A stretch of 64,000 nt of DNA from Panopea generosa (lineage: Eukaryota > Mollusca > Bivalvia > Adapedonta > Hiatellidae): assembly GCA_029582155.1 (NCBI GenBank), contig CM055899.1:59003349-59067348 (forward strand), written 5' to 3'. Positions 12,236 through 24,785 of the stretch are shown in pieces. The notes beneath the pieces were generated by a model. The model saw only the letters and a program-made list of their open reading frames with translations. It searched no databases and was not told where the DNA came from. The translations under genes were made by a program, and so were the position numbers. How positions within the stretch are numbered: the first letter of the stretch is position 1; every line of letters starts with the position of its first letter.

Positions 12236-12866
12236 AAGGCCATCCTTGATGGATTGCTTGTTTGCTGAGCTCTGATCCAGTATTTTATATCTGGGTAGGT
12301 AGGTACATTTTTTAAAGTCATATTTTAATTATTTATTGTCATTCTGAACAAAGATGGACAGAATTCATGAACAAAAACAGCAAACAAATATACTTTCAAA
12401 GTCAATAAAACAGTTCAGGTAACTGCAATTTTAGCGTGTGGGGGTGCATGGCAAATTTATAAAAAAATTTTTTTTATAAATACAACTTAAGCCAGCCGTC
12501 TTTATCTGGCAAATTTCCTGTTGTTAATTGTAGGTTAAAGCTTTGTGGAGTCATTAATTCCCCCTTATCAGGAGTAATTGCTCAAGACAGATTTTAACAT
12601 AGGTATTACACTACAAGTATTTCAACAAACATGCTTTTATCATTCTGTTTTGGAGCTGAGATTTGCTTACATTATATGTCTTGTGATATAACTATAGTCA
12701 TCACCAAAACCCGATTAGGTTCTCATACATGACATTGTATGTAAAACAAACAAAATATGCAAGTTTTACAGGTATGAAAAAGGAGTTTGAAATCATTAAC
12801 TTCACATAAATTTGGGTTTGTTAATGCCAAGATGGTCCGTTTTGTCAAGGTAAAACAGGAACATAC

Positions 12867-12926
12867 CTGTCTGTAAGGGGAACCACTCTAATGGTATCCA
12901 TTCTGGAAGCTAACCAGCTGTGTAGG
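12867..12926 (-). CDS. msi: Musashi terminal coding exon (ends NGYH-stop)
   Basis: The 60-bp exon starts after TTATTTTGCAG in phase 0. It encodes PTQLVSFQNGYH and TAG at 12888-12890, then 21 bases of 3'UTR to a good donor (CAG then GTATGT) at 12867. The NGYH ending matches the C-terminus of vertebrate Musashi proteins (TAFTNGYH), strong evidence that this is the true end. A donor so soon after the stop predicts a 3'UTR intron; at only 21 bases it should not trigger nonsense-mediated decay. The exon length is a multiple of 3, so skipping it would give a different C-terminus from the exon at 11826. Confidence 0.88.
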
Positions 12927-13812
12927 CTGCAAAATAATAGCAAGACAATAAGAACATACCCGGTAACTAGAATACAGAAACTGTTCAGTTATCACAGTAG
13001 ATCAGGCCTCTATCTATCCAACATATTTAAGAATATAATGTATATTTAAAAACTTAAATCAAAGAAAATCTTTCAAGTGATCATGATTTTAGACTGGTTC
13101 CTCCTGAACAACTACATTTGATTTCATTATGAATTAACCAGTCAAAATAAAAATAAAGTTATGTTTTTAACATCTTGGTGAATCAGGAGGCTGATATTTA
13201 TGATGAATGGACAAACCCAAGGTTCAAAGACTGAAGGTATAAAGAATTCCCTATGATCAATTTTGTGCATAATCATGAACTTAACACAACATTTCTGCTG
13301 TTTGGTGTATGTTTGGTAAAAGAGATACCTGGAAATTATAAAGGTATGATACAACAAAACTTAAATGCTCTCACAAAAAATATTTTAAATTATGAATTTT
13401 GTTCACAACAGTTGTTATTGACACATTTTAGATGATTTGTTTGACTATTTAGTACCAGTTTTATGCCATAGCAGGTTAACAGACATTCAGTTAACCTAAC
13501 CACTCTTTCCAAAGACTCTGAAAGCTTAACCAGTACTCAGGCATATCCATCTCCGCAAGTAATTTTCCAACTTGAATCAGCTGTGAGAGAAGAATGACAA
13601 TGAGACGCAGTGTCATATATCTATCATCATGGAGACTGGCCAGGCAGTGATTCAAACTCACACCCATGGATTGATAGCCAAACTTACAAACTGAGCTAAC
13701 CAGGTCCAGCTATGTCTTAAGATCCAGTGTTATTGAAAACTCTTACATCAAATAAATTAATAAAATAAATTTAATAGCAATCAAATATTCAATTATATAT
13801 GCTAATACATAC
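12927..13812 (-). other. msi intron with a SINE
   Basis: 886-bp intron bounded by GTATGT and TTTTGCAG. Apart from the family-1 SINE at 13460-13712 nothing stands out. Confidence 0.7.
13460..13712 (-). mobile_element. tRNA-derived SINE, family 1 (copy 2)
   Basis: On the minus strand, GGTTAGCTCAGTTTGTAAG (A box) and GTGTGAGTTTGAATCACTG (B box) precede the same body as the copy at 11950, ending in a TTAACCTGCTATGGC block. Confidence 0.8.
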
Positions 13813-13994
13813 CCTGGTTAGATTCAAACCACTGAAGCCGGCTGGCTGTGGGCTGGTAGCCTGGAGATAGCTGAGGGGGTCCTGTACCGAGATCAAAGAG
13901 TCCAGTGGACCTGGGCTGCTGGCTCCAGGGTACATACGGCTCGTGATGGGAGAGGTAGCTTGTGGGATCTGTTGCAGGGAGCTCAACTGCATGG
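13813..13994 (-). CDS. msi: Musashi C-terminal exon, Ser/Pro/Gln-rich
   Basis: 182-bp exon, phase 1 at entry and phase 0 at exit. The acceptor is TCTTCTTTAACAG and the donor AACCAGG then GTATGT. It encodes about 61 residues starting AMQLSSLQQIPQATSPITSR and containing MYPGASSPGPLDSL and YLQATSPQPAGFSGLNLTR. This low-complexity, Ser/Pro/Gln-rich composition is typical of the Musashi tail (compare the TSPGP and SGF stretches of vertebrate proteins). Being asymmetric, it is likely constitutive. Retention of the next intron would add only a few residues before a stop. Confidence 0.88.
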
Positions 13995-14300
13995 CTGTTA
14001 AAGAAGACATTAATCAATGAAGATAACAGATAAACACACGTCATAACTGATGGCCATTATGATACAAGAATTGAAATGATAACTTTCTATTGCACACTAA
14101 TATTGAAAAAACATGTAATTGATAGACTATCATGGGAAATACATGCAAATGACACATGGTTATGGTAGGGACATTAATTTTTGGATATGGAACATGGTTG
14201 TCAGCTCTCTTCTGAAAAATCTGAGTCAGTATATAAAGGGAAGTCACATGAAATGTGTTTTTCTCCAAGGCTGATCTTTATTATAAAGCATTTGTAATTT

Positions 14301-14885
14301 TCAAACAAGATATAAAGGAAGACTATATGTATCCCAAACTATCAAAATTCTCAAACAAGTTTTAAAGGAAGACTTTATGTATCCCAACCTATCAAAATTC
14401 TCAAACAAGATTTAAAAGAAGACTATATGTATCCCAAACTATCAAAATTCTCAAACAAGTTTTAAAGGAAGACTTTATATATCCCAAACTATCAAAATTC
14501 TCAAACAAGTTTTAAAGGAAGACTTTATGTATCCCAACCTATCAAAATTCTCAAACAAGATTTAAAGGAAGAGTATATGTATCCCAAACTATCAAAATTC
14601 TCAAACAAGTTTTAAAGGAAGACTTTATGTATCCCAAACTAACAAAATTCTCAAACAAGATTTAAAGGAAGACTATATGTATCCCAACCTATCAAAATTC
14701 TCAAACAAGTTTTAAAGGAAGACTATATGAATCCCAAACTATCAAAACTCTCAAACAAGATTTAAAGGAAGACTAAAATTATGTATCCAAACCTATCAAA
14801 ATTCTCAAACAAGTTTTAAAGGTAGATTATAATTATGTATCCCAACCTTTTCAAAATTCTCAAACAAGTTTTAAAGGTAGACTAT
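14301..14885. repeat. Minisatellite, 50-bp unit, ~11-12 copies
   Basis: The unit reads close to TCAAACAAGTTTTAAAGGAA, GACTTTATGTATCCCAAACT, ATCAAAATTC. Exact 50-base spacing is seen from 14301. Copies alternate between two variants (AAGATTTAAAGG with ACTATATGT, and AAGTTTTAAAGG with ACTTTATGT); the last ones are lengthened by insertions. It lies within an msi intron. Confidence 0.92.
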
Positions 14886-16593
14886 ATATCAGAATTGGTA
14901 AAATACATTTTCCCCCAATATATCATGTCTATCTACTCATGGGGTGAGTATTGACATAAAGATACATCTATAAACATGTTTAAAATTTGCCTATGGACCC
15001 ATGTTAAACTAAAGTAGATTGATTAAAAATTGCTGAATTTGGTTTATTATGAAGAGAGTCCACCATGATGCGTTTAAGCTCACCAAGCAGTACATGATTT
15101 TACATTTATTTTAAGAAATTAGAAATTTTACGGATCTGATTATAACAGTCATCTGTATTTTATTTATAGATGATAAGATATGCTTCATAATCTTTTAAGA
15201 AATAACTAAATAGCGACCCCCTCACCCCCATACTGCCCTTAAATTTTGATTATATCTGTTTACAAACCGAATACCGCCTCTCACTAACCGACCTACAATC
15301 AGCGATAATTTAACCTCTAAATTATAACATAGTCATCTTTGTTGTGAGAGGCGGAAAAGTTGATCCCAAAGTAAACAGAAATTACTCAAGTGGCAAACAT
15401 TATTTGAAAAATCACAATTGAAGACACTGCAGAACGCAATTTCTCAAACCTTTCAAATAAATGTAATTAATAAGTTATATTATCCATAATATCCAACAAT
15501 AAATCCCATCTTCCTAAGGATATTTATGGAATAATGGAATAATGACATTGAACTTTTAATCCTACTTTTTAAGAATTTTTGGTTAATATCATGCAATATT
15601 TGAATAAAATTAAAAAAGTTTGAGTTCAATTTTTTAATTTCAACCTCTGACAAGCAAAGCAGAAAATTACATATTTGTCGGATTGTGTTGAGGAAAGTTT
15701 TTATTCATATAAAAAGCACTTGAGGAAAAGTAGGGGTGACGATATTGATCATCATATAAGAACTGACCTTATGTAACTTTTTTGAAATTTACCGTCTCAT
15801 GTAAATTCTAAAGTTCCCAATATCTATGCCTGTGATTGTTAATTTTTAATTTGTTATTCCTACTAGACTGGGAGGAATGATGTCAACATATGTATTGGTT
15901 ATTGTAAAGTATTGTTTATTTGTATGATGAAATATAAGGTTAATAAACTATTATATTCTATATCTATAGTAATTCTATACAAAAGTTATTAAGTTCAAAA
16001 GAATTTAATATTATTCAGTGGCAACACAAGTCTCTGAATACCTCCAATTGGAACACTAGTCTTGCAAAGCTAATTTTCAGTTTTTTTGTGTGTTTTTTTT
16101 AACAAAGCTAATTATAATTGTTTTGTAGTTTTATGGCATGAAAACAACCTCAGTGCTGAGGGTAAGTACTCTTGACAACATCTTTTTATCAGTTTAATTG
16201 AAATTATCCAAGAATATATCAATTTGTATTTTTTTAGAATGTTTTCCTGATCAAAATTTAACAAGACTTTGCTATTGTTAGTTGAAAAATATTAATAAGT
16301 TCTTGAATATACAAATATTTCAAATAGTAATGCTTAGAGATCAACCACTCTATATAGTCCATAATGTAACTGGCATTAAGATCGATTCAATGCATGAACA
16401 CAAGTTAATTTCCATTTTAACATTGCTGGGTGTTCCTTTAACAATCATGCTATATAATGGTTTGAACATTAAAATTGAACAGTGTAATACAGAACTTAAG
16501 TTTCTGTGATAATTTCTGCAGCATTATCACAGAAAAATTAAAATAGGGTGAAACTCCCTAATTGTCTGCCCATGATGAGAAAGAAATATTTAC
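14886..16593 (-). other. msi intron remainder, with a perfect hairpin near the 5' splice site
   Basis: AT-rich, no exon seen. At 16501-16535 two perfect 13-base arms (TTTCTGTGATAAT and its complement) flank a 9-base loop. On the transcribed strand this starts 59 bases downstream of the donor of exon 16594-16815. A short GAGAGGCGG-type inverted patch occurs at about 15278-15355. Confidence 0.5.
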
Positions 16594-16815
16594 CTGAGCG
16601 CTGAACATTCGCAAGAGCCTGGGCTTGGGACTGAGCCGTGAATAGGGCCTGTGTGTCCGTTGCTCGTTGTAGGGGAGATGTACTGACCGCTATTGGAGAG
16701 GGCTCGCTCCTCTGAATGGTTGGAACCCCATTGGTCACGTCACCAAAGTTATACAGGGCAGTGGGGGACACGTGTCTCTCATTAGTTGTGGGAATCAAGC
16801 CGTAACCTGGGAAGC
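16594..16815 (-). CDS. msi: Musashi C-terminal exon (222 bp, symmetric)
   Basis: Phase 1-1 exon of 74 codons, acceptor CATACGTAG and donor CGCTCAG then GTAAAT. It encodes a low-complexity segment starting FPGYGLIPTTNERH, through LYNFGDVTNGVPT, to a Gln/Ala-rich end AQSQAQALANVQRS. The FPGYG start recalls the YPGF/FPGF motifs of vertebrate Musashi tails. A second in-frame acceptor nine bases in (TTCCCAG) could remove three residues. No folded domain is expected; the segment is probably an unstructured protein-interaction region. Its symmetry makes it skippable. Confidence 0.88.
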
Positions 16816-19524
16816 CTACGTATGATACAAGATTTGTCTTAAAATTTTGATTCTTTATATACACCACTCTGCTGCCAAAAGTGTTCTATGTAAGTATAAA
16901 TTGTTGCAACATCTTTATCAATATACCTAATTTAGGGCTTCCCATGTTATTGCTCTACAAGTTGCAAGGTCGTAAACGGCACACATATCAAACTGCGAAT
17001 TATGCAAGACTTAGAGAGGTATGGAACATAATATTTTGAATTCCCGCCCGAATCTTTCTCAGCAGAGAAAAGTAGTCTTAACCATTTTTTTCTTTTTTCA
17101 CTGGTTGGCTGTCTTCCTACTAGCCATTAAACAATGATTGGCTACTTCTATCCTAAATCTACATTCTACAATTTTGATTGGTTATAATTTTGGTGCATCA
17201 TGGGTAGGAGATGCAATTCAAATTTCAAAACAATTCAACAAAACATGCAAAATGGAAGAGCTACATTTGTCAAGGCAAACTACACGCTACAAGCAGACAT
17301 TTTATGTGTGTGCTGATTTACTAAACCACGACATGCAGAGCAATAATCGTCATGAATAGCCTTAGTTTCGTATTTTTAAGTACATTATAAAACAGTAACA
17401 CAAAGTAGCAAAAAATAGCAAAAACCTACAATACTGTTATTAAAGGTATATACAGATTAATTGAATGAACACATAAAGCATTTAAAGTGAGTAAACATAG
17501 TACATATCATGACAAACTTCAAATATAATTGCTGAAAATCTAGATAAGTATTTGAATTTTATCAAATATAAACAAGCAAGCCACTCAGACGATTACTGAG
17601 TATTCTATAATGTCTATATAGAAGTAATTTACAACAGTACAACATCCACATTAGCCGATGCTACTAAGTAATGTACATATAGTTTCAAGCGGTCATTGAT
17701 CTGTGTTTACTGACCACATGTACACTTATAACCGTGCAGTCTGTAAATAATTTGAAATAGGCACAAAATTTGGAATAGGTTCCGAAACTGGAAACATTCT
17801 CCAATACTGAACCGGCTCTAAAATTAAAACCGGCTCTAAAACTAGAACTGACTCTAAAACTTCAAAAACATTTCTTGCAACTAATTAATTTTGATAAACT
17901 AGTGTTTTATGGAATACAATATTATTAGGTATAAAGTACAATTGTTACAATTTTTTATATTTCTTTGTTTAATTAAATATATCCTTTCAAATACAAGGAC
18001 AGTTTAAACTAGAAATATAAAGATTAATTAAAATTTCAATTTTTATAATATAAATTCATTATCAAAAAGTGACTTTCAGGTCATCATGATGAATGTATCG
18101 TAACCACGGCAACAACATTACTGTCACAACACTACTTCATATTCTTTTCTATGAATTCCATTCTGTATTATAGACTAAACCATAATAATAAATTTGTTTG
18201 AAAAAAACGTATGTATGTGATTCTAAAGATTTGAGTCCCTCCGCCAAATACTCCCGAGATAATGTCCCCATTTGTTCTATAGAGAGCAGACTATTTGAAA
18301 AAACTGAACAACCAATCAACAGCTGAGTTTTGTCACGTTCTGTAGAGTACAAGTAAACCACTCACATCACAGTATATATATGAAAGTAGTGTCCAGAGCA
18401 GTATTACACGGCTAAGATTCTAACACACGAGTTAGTGTATGATACATTTACACTTTTTATGTGTGAAAAATAAAAGTGAAATCCCATTATACATAGTTAC
18501 AGAGTCATAATATTGTATCCATAGATTTTTCTTTTTGCTCTCTAAAAATTTGCTCTTTTTTTTTTTTTTTTTAGATGTTGGGTAAACAGTCCTTAAAATT
18601 TTATTTCAAATTATAATAATAAGTGATTAAAATATTACTTCTAATCAATAAGTCATTAAGAGTACTGTCAAGGCTTAATACATGTATCAAGTAAAATAGA
18701 AAATCTATAAGATACAACATCAAATTCCACATTATAACACAACCAAATGAGGCTTGAACAAAATTTTGCACATTTTGGTCAACCCTCATATCTGTATAAC
18801 TACTTTACTCAAAGGGAGATCAGTCATACAAGCAAGTGGTGACTAGAAACTTCAGTAATGGATTCTACTAGTAATGTTATCTTATTGAACATAATTAATG
18901 ACTCTCACTTACATAAAATGCAATTTAGCATTTATTTTATTTCGTTTTCTCAGATTTTCTGACTGCAAGTTTCTAGTTATTAAGAAAGAGTATGTCTGGA
19001 AATCTGTGTGATAGACAATAAGCACAATATTGTTGCAATTTTCCAATATAAATTTACAAAGCAACATCTTTCTTCTAAGTGCAGACTTGGGCTTGACTTT
19101 AGATGTTTATTGATTAAATCTGCATAAAAAAAGTTCTTTATGTTATACAACTAACAAATTAAGCTGGCACAATAATCCCCACTCCATTTTTCAGCATACT
19201 GTCACTTTATATAGCCATATCTCCACCCGTATCCTTTATCTGGTAATCAGAACAATCAATATTGACCATGTCGCAATAAAACATTTTAGGTTTCTATTTT
19301 CTTTATAGTAACCATCCCAGCACTTATACAACTCTCAGTCACTGTTTCCTGATAATGCCAGGTCCTATAGGTTTCATAAATTGTACTTTATTGACACCCC
19401 TTCCCTTTCCGTAATCTTATTTTTCATTTTGTGCAAGAAGCCTGCATAAAATTGTAACAATATTGTTTGCACTATGGACACTAAAGATCACCATGGATAT
19501 ATACTGTGAGTGGGACTCTCTTAC
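16816..19524 (-). other. msi intron, nothing else supported
   Basis: 2.7-kb AT-rich intron. A short repeat of AACCGGCTCTAAAA words occurs at about 17810-17865, and a T run at about 18557-18572. No exon or transposon was recognised. Confidence 0.6.
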
Positions 19525-19632
19525 CAGGTGTCCTTGTGACCCCTGAATCCCGCGATGTCATGGCGAGGGCAGCATTTTGTGCTGCTGCCACGCCAACAGA
19601 ACGTGCGAGTAATGTGTTTGAACCCATTCCAG
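19525..19632 (-). CDS. msi: Musashi C-terminal exon (108 bp, symmetric)
   Basis: Phase 1-1 exon of 36 codons with acceptor ATTTTCTTCTCGTAG and donor ACACCTG then GTAAGA. The peptide runs GMGSNTLLARSVGVAAAQNA and then ALAMTSRDSGVTRTP. The alanine-rich VAAAQNAALAM part corresponds in character to the poly-alanine region of vertebrate Musashi tails. The exon is GC-rich relative to its flanks, as expected for coding sequence here. Confidence 0.88.
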
Positions 19633-20373
19633 CTACGAGAAGAAAATAAAAAGAGTGTCAGTTGTCGTGACAACTCTACTACAGTTCACTTGCACTAAAT
19701 TTACATTTAATACGACCAAGAAGTGCTAAATTTGTGATGAACATGTTTTCATTTTCAATTCTGTAATGAGATAATGAATAAATTTATTTCAAAATCAGAA
19801 GCAGGTCATGATTTAAAGATTGATAATTAAGGCTCTAAAAGAAAAATGATCAAATAAAATGAAAACTACAAATACATAAAAAGTATGTTCATTACAACTT
19901 AACCGCACTTCAAAGGAACATGTCAAAAGCCAAGCCTAAACATTTATAGAAGTCATAATCAAAATGAAGGAATTTATATTTTAATGGAGGATTTATTTTA
20001 AACATTTTCTAAACCCAGTAAATCTAGGCTCTGTCTATGCTATTACTATATTAAAAGGGACCAAAAACCACACGTTTCTGTAAAAAATATATTGTCAGCA
20101 TGATGCTATCAATCTCCAATCATAGGAAACGTGGATTTTAGGTTTACTATTAACATGGATATATGACTATTAACAAGGATACACGTCAACAATGGAATGG
20201 AGACTCCTTTCAGATCAATTTAACTTTTTAAAATCTCACATCTGAATCTGAACAGAACCACTGCATGGTCCGCCTACAGGTAATAACTGTACCACAGGTA
20301 ATAACTGTACCACTCAAAATCACTGCGCCCAAACCAAGCCCTAAACCTCAACAGTAAGAGGTCATCTGAAAAT

Positions 20374-21630
20374 GGTGTCAGACTTTTCTACCACAGAGCA
20401 CCCAACCAACTGGGTGTCAGACTTCTTTACCTCAGAGCACCCGGCAAGCTAGGCATCAGAAAACCACAGAGCACCAAACAAACTGGTGTCAGACTTTTCT
20501 ACCACAGAGCACCAAACAAACTGGCATCAGACTTTTCTACCACAGAGCACCCAACATACTGGTGTCAAGACTTTTCTACCACAGAACACCCAACAAACTG
20601 GTGTCAGACTTCTCTATCACAGTGCACCAAACAAACTGGTGTCAGACTTTTCTACCACAGAGCACCCAACAAACTGGTGTCAGACTTCTACCACAGAGCA
20701 CCCAACAAACTGGTGTCAGACTTTTCTACCACAGAGCACCCAACAAACTGGTGTCAGACTTCTCTATCACAGAGCACCCAGCAATCTGGTGTCAGACTTT
20801 TCTACCAAAAAGAACACCCAACAAACTGGTGTCAGACTTCTCTATCACAGAGCACCTAACAAACTGGTGTCAGACTTTTCTACCACAGAGCACCCAACAA
20901 ACTGGTGTCAGACTTTTCTACCACAGTGCACCCAACAAACTGGTGTCAGACTTCTCTACCACAGAGCACCTAACAAACTGGTGTTAGACTTTTCTACCAC
21001 AGAGCACCCAACAAACTAGTGTCAGACCTCTCTACCACAGAGCACCCAGCAATCTGGTGTCAGATTTTTCTACCAAAAAGAACACCCAACAAACTAGGTG
21101 TCAGACTTCTCTATCACAGAGCACCCAGCAAACTGGTTTCAGACTTTTCTACCACAGAGCACCCAGCAAACTGGTTTCAGACTTTTCTACCAAAAAGAAC
21201 ACCCAACAAACTGGGTTTCAGACTTCTAAACCATAGTGCACCAACAATCTGGTGTCAGACTTCTCTATCACAGAGCACCCAACAAACTGGTGTCAGACTT
21301 TTCTACCACAGAGCACCCAGCAAACTGGTGTCAGATTTCACTACCACAGAGCACCCAGCAAACAGGTGTTAGACTTTTCTACCAAAAAGAACACCCATTA
21401 AACTGGGTTTCAGACTTCTATACCACAGTGCACCAACAATCTGGTGTCAAGATTTTTCTACCACAGACCACCCAACAAACTGGTGTCAGACACAGCGCAC
21501 CCAACAAACTGGGTATCAGACTTCTCTACCACAAAGCATTCAACAAACCAGGTGTCAGACTTTTCTACCACAGAGCATTCAACAAACTGGGTGTCAAGAC
21601 TTTTCTACCACAGAGCACCCAACAAACTGC
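20374..21630. repeat. Minisatellite, 38-bp unit, ~33 copies
   Basis: The unit is TTTTCTACCACAGAGCACCC followed by AACAAACTGGTGTCAGAC. As 38 is not a multiple of 3 and the unit has no stop in any plus-strand frame, three copies give a 38-residue super-repeat and long overlapping plus-strand ORFs appear. A variant with ACCAAAAAGAACACCC recurs every few copies. The ORFs have no independent coding evidence and lie inside an msi intron on the opposite strand. Confidence 0.93.
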
Positions 21631-22309
21631 CCCAATAAACTGTATAATGAGTGGTCACATGTAGAATGTTTCTGTACGTAACAATAAAGCAGTGTCCATT
21701 CCATTGTAGACTTTGTCCATGTTGTTATCTATCATTAAGTATTAGTAGATGAGCACAAACTATTCATACACACAAAATCATCATATATAAATATATAATT
21801 GGCAAATTAAACACATAATCTGTAACTCTACAAGCTTTCATAACAATCGCTAAATGCGGTCAAGGTCACACCAAAAATAACATTTACATGTAGTATTAAA
21901 GACAAAGCTGAAAAACAAACCAAAAGCGACATTCCATACCAACATTTTACTATCTCATTTTTTTAAAATGCATTATGGAAATTTTGCTGTTATGTTAAAA
22001 AAAACCTTCATGTCTTGTCATTCAATATTTGAATTCATTTTTGTTATTTTGACAAAACAAATCAATTCAACATTTAATGAGCAAACATTCAGATTTGGTT
22101 TTGTTCACGTAACTCCGGCAGATTACCATACAATTTCAAAGATAAAAGATAAAGGTTCAAGAAACATTACATCATGAACATATGTTTAATATTTAACATT
22201 ATCGTGCTCTTTGGCAAAAGAAATCATAATTTATCTCTACGACTATTTTACACAATCATGCCCTCCACTAAGTTTAAACTTATTTAAATATTTTACATAG
22301 ATTGTGAAA

Positions 22310-22500
22310 TGAAACAAGTTCTTAAAGAAGACTAAGACAAATCACACTCAATTGTATTGAGTCTTCCTGGGTAGAACTGGTACTAAGCATTTGCAGATAA
22401 AGTGTCTTGCACAAAGACACAACATGTAGCTATGACAGAGGATCATACCCAGGACCATGGGTCTGACTCTCTACCACTGAACCAAGTGCTCCTCAGTCAG
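22310..22500 (-). mobile_element. tRNA-derived SINE, family 2 (copy 1)
   Basis: Shares the blocks GTGAAA..AACAAGTTCTTA, GAACTGGTACTAAGCAT, GTGTCTTGC and a terminal tRNA-like part with the copies at 40625, 53385 and 57288. The tRNA-like head is at the right end, so the element reads on the minus strand. Confidence 0.75.
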
Positions 22501-23164
22501 CTAAAAGTACCAAAAGAAAATTTTATCAAAATTGATTTTGAAAGCAGAGCAGAGCATTTCCTTTTGGTCAATTTAGTTCTGGGAGTTATGTGATATGAAC
22601 AGACACAGCTACATAATATTCTATAACATGCAATATTTCAACAGCCAACCATTTGTTTTCATACGACTCAAAATGAATCGCATTTCTTCCTGCTACTACT
22701 TTTTAAAGTTGATAAAACTCAAAAGAAATATTAAAAATTTGAAGAAAAAAAACAAAAAACAATGATCAAATCTAAAAAAATTTATTTTCGTAACATCTTA
22801 AACTAAATATGCTTAAAATATAGTTGTACCCCTTTAAAATGTATTTTTTAAATTTTTTTTTATTTTTTTTCTGAAAAATAATTATCCAAATTTTCTCATT
22901 TGGTTATCGATCAACCAGTTACAAAAACTTATTGCTTGTAGTTAAAAATTATAAGAACAATAAACAAAATTGTGGATGGCACATGAAATCAGCAGGAAAA
23001 TTCAAGATAATTATTCAATAGTTTATTTCATAATAATTTTCTTCGATGAAAAATACAATACTGTTATATTTGTCGTGCAACCACAATGGCTGGACTGTCT
23101 ACATTACGGGAATATTTGTTATCTACCAATGAAATAGAAACCCTTTACATTGCCTTCATTTTGT

Positions 23165-23428
23165 GATATTGGGGGCTAACAGATGATCAGTTAACCTAAC
23201 CATTCTTGCCTGGGATCCTGGACGGTTAACCAGTAATCGAGCACACCTATATCTTCACAAATAACTGACAACTTTTCCACCAGAATAAGTGGTGAGAAAT
23301 GAATGACAATGAGACGCAATGTCATATATCAATCATCACAGAGACTGTGACCGTATCTGAAATCATGGCCTCTAAATTGGTAGTCAAGACATGCAATGCA
23401 ACCTATCAAGCTAATCGGGCCTGGCAAC
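23165..23428 (-). mobile_element. tRNA-derived SINE, family 1 (copy 3)
   Basis: Aligns with the copies at 11950 and 13460 through GGGGCTAACAGATGATCAG, TTAACCTAACC, GAATGACAATGAGACGCA and CATCACAGAGACTGTG. The B box is degraded in this copy. Confidence 0.75.
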
Positions 23429-24569
23429 CATAAAAAAATTAAAAATAGTGCAGTGTCAATTCTGGCTACCAATCATCTTTCACCGATATCTCGCTTATAA
23501 TAGACATATTCCCCACCCAGCCATTGTGGTTCAACTCTCACATACATTATGGAACTTTGGTCTTTGGTTACTCAACGACAACATTAAAATCAACATATGA
23601 TCACAGCCCCAAATAGTTATATAATCACACATTATGATACAAAAATTACGTCTGCAAAAAAATGATAACAAAAGCATTTCACTGTAAGACAAAATCAACA
23701 TTAGAATATAGTACTGTCCTTTGTATACAGAAATGTGTAGGAAAAAGTCTAAAAAATTAAGAACTGCCAATGGAAATATGTGCCTTTTAAATAAAATGGA
23801 TTCCGACTTTTAAAATAACAATTTAATATAAAACAAAGCTTTATGAAAATGTTTGTCCTCTGTATTGTATGCATGTTTTACTAACAAACAAAATTGAAAA
23901 CATAACATTAGTAATAAATGTAGATCCAACCAATTTTTTTTTTAAATTTCAAAAACATGTTGCCAATGACAACCTATTATTACTATTTGTGTATTCACCT
24001 TACCGCCAAGTTGTTTGTTTATTTTATGCATCTGATTGAACATGTTGATACCTACATGCGCATTGTGGGACATTAAAACATTAATTACGTTTCATGGAAT
24101 AAAACTGTCGACAGGAGATGGTATGTACAATACCATAATTCAAATATAAACACAAAAATAACATGTCAGGCAAGGTGGTTGGTACTGCATGGAAAAAATG
24201 ACAATTAATTAACAGCGTCTTCAGAAAACAATCTTACAATCTCATAATTATGTATATATATATATATATGTACCTGGTACCCCAATCCAACAGTTAGTAT
24301 AAACTGTCTATAAGGCATCTTACAGCACAATATGATCGTTTTACATTAGATGGTTCCCTGTTATATAGGGATTCTTTTCACTGAACAATTTTAAGATTAT
24401 AATTTCACTAAATGTGAACCAGGTGACCAGGGTTTTAATTACAATGTATGAATACTCAGCTGTTTCTGTGAACTGAGTATATAAATTTTCATCCATGCCT
24501 TATAGTCAGAACAATCATTTTGTTAAACTTCAGGAGCAAGACATGACAATAAAGGTTTCATTGATTGAG

Positions 24570-24785
24570 TATCTAACATCAGTTTTATGCTATCTGGGGC
24601 TAACAACCTATCACTCCATCCTGAGATCCTAAAACGTTAACAAGGTCTCAAGCACACCCGTCTTCGCAACTGATAACTTTCCCATGTGAATCAGCAACAA
24701 GAGACGAATGCAGTGAGACGACACGTCAAATATCAATCATCACAGAGACTGTGGCCGGGCGGGTATTCGAACTCACGACCCCATC
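24570..24785 (-). mobile_element. tRNA-derived SINE, family 1 (copy 4, truncated)
   Basis: Shares GGGGCTAACA, ACGTTAAC and CATCACAGAGACTGTGGCCG, and has a good minus-strand B box (GTGAGTTCGAATACCC). The A-box end is missing, so the copy is 5'-truncated. Confidence 0.75.

Noticed and set aside
20486..21664. Long overlapping plus-strand ORFs of up to 177 codons
   Set aside because: They are translations of the 38-bp minisatellite in different frames, inside an msi intron, with no splice or promoter context.
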